Origin: CAZBEA01 sp964490835
GTDB taxonomy: Bacteria; Patescibacteriota; Microgenomatia; Levybacterales; GWA1-39-11
Reading direction: 5' to 3'
Assembly: GCA_964490835.1 (NCBI GenBank)
Contig: CAZBEA010000026.1
Coordinates: 1-12,596 of the forward strand
Length of the DNA: 12,596 bases
The notes beneath the pieces were generated by a model. That model saw only the letters and a program-made list of their open reading frames with translations, was not told the DNA's origin and searched no databases. This document shows positions 12,166 to 12,596 of this stretch, piece after piece. How positions within the stretch are numbered: position 1 is the first letter of the stretch; every line of letters begins with the position of its first letter. A program made the translations under genes and the position numbers.

Positions 12166-12596
12166 ATGGCAGTCGTACCGCATCACCTCAAAAAGAAAAA
12201 AATGCCGAAGTCTCGCGGGGGCCTTGTCAGGCTTTTTATAATCCGACTTGTTGCAAATTTTCTTATTCTTTTTACCGTTTTTGGAATTATTCTGACTTTT
12301 GCTCCGGCCGCATACTATGAAATTTCGTATCGACTCCTGCGGGTAAAAGGGTATGAATTTGTTCTCTCGGACACTCTTGATAAAGAGCTTGATAAAATCC
12401 TTGAGCACCAGCGGGCACTTGGGACGGAGAGTGCGTTACCCAAGCCTGATGTTCCGGACATTTCATTTCTTGAGGCAATTCTCTCAGACGGCACCAGGCA
12501 GCAGATTACTCCAAAATCAGTTGATTTCGGGATAGTTATTCCAAAAATCGGTGCAAATGAAGCGGTAGTCTTAAATGTAGATCCAGAAAATCCTGA
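12166..12596 (+). CDS. sortase, N-terminal part (cut by the window edge)
   Basis: The 143 visible residues start with a basic tail (HHLKKKKMPKSRG) and one membrane helix (about 22-50, LFIIRLVANFLILFTVFGIIL then FAPAAYYE). A charged linker follows, and then VDFGIVIPKIGANEAVVLNVDPENP (about 118-142). That last stretch matches the start of the sortase barrel, where IPKIG-x-N-xx-V is typical. Sortases are membrane-anchored cysteine transpeptidases that attach proteins to the cell surface. The catalytic His, Cys and Arg lie beyond the window, so activity cannot be judged. The ATG follows the DedA stop by 1 bp. The alternative is a sortase-like protein of another class; the barrel-start match makes the superfamily likely. 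Confidence 0.8.
   Translation, partial: MAVVPHHLKKKKMPKSRGGLVRLFIIRLVANFLILFTVFGIILTFAPAAYYEISYRLLRVKGYEFVLSDTLDKELDKILEHQRALGTESALPKPDVPDISFLEAILSDGTRQQITPKSVDFGIVIPKIGANEAVVLNVDPENP

Noticed and set aside
1..12596. CRISPR array, insertion sequence or prophage genes.
   Set aside because: No regularly spaced direct repeats, transposase motifs or phage structural genes are present on either strand.

Overview
The window looks like a chromosomal segment of a Candidate Phyla Radiation (Patescibacteria) bacterium, most likely Microgenomates-like. The reasons are compact AT-leaning DNA, short core genes (a 208-residue TruB without an obvious C-terminal domain), tRNA genes without an encoded CCA, many small single-membrane envelope proteins, and a sortase. 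This placement is inference from gene style; no marker gene here fixes the lineage. TAA, TAG and TGA all fit as stop codons, so the standard code suffices.

Layout. 60-701 (+) is a class I SAM-dependent methyltransferase. 815-3487 (-) holds truB, a Fic protein, a small protein carrying a Fic-inhibition-type motif, and a second Fic protein that overlaps the small one by 20 bp. 3514-4953 (+) is a divergent sigma-70-family protein whose promoter overlaps that of truB back to back. 5150-6670 (-) is a membrane-anchored extracytoplasmic protein with a pseudopilin-like C-terminus. 6748-7632 (+) is an alpha/beta hydrolase, convergent with an unknown, possibly ParB-fold protein (7629-8480, -) whose stop codon shares a TTAA with that of the hydrolase. 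8547-9868 (+) is a three-gene membrane operon: an unknown membrane protein, an RDD protein, and a protein with a twin CX3C tail. 9877-10144 (-) holds tRNA-Pro(CGG), a tRNA-flavoured palindromic element and tRNA-Arg(CCT). 10244-12596 (+) is an envelope cluster: DsbA-like, DsbB-like, DedA, and a sortase cut by the window edge.

The most striking pattern is how genes start. Seven transcription-unit-leading genes have a -10-like hexamer (TATAAT, TAGAAT, TATAGT, TATCCT) that ends exactly 6 nt before the start codon, which puts the transcription start at or next to the AUG/GUG. Three more have it 10-13 nt away. I see no convincing Shine-Dalgarno sequence before any gene. This points to systematic leaderless transcription.

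The best candidate for an undescribed system is the Fic trio. Two paralogous Fic enzymes with intact catalytic motifs flank a 113-residue protein bearing SLDIEG, which fits the (S/T)xxxE(G/N) Fic-inhibitory motif. A 7-bp inverted repeat lies over the small gene's -10 box. I infer a toxin-antitoxin-like module with a detached inhibitor, possibly shared by both enzymes. A second idea is an oxidative folding route: DsbA and DsbB sit just beyond a small membrane protein with four regularly spaced cysteines that could be a client.
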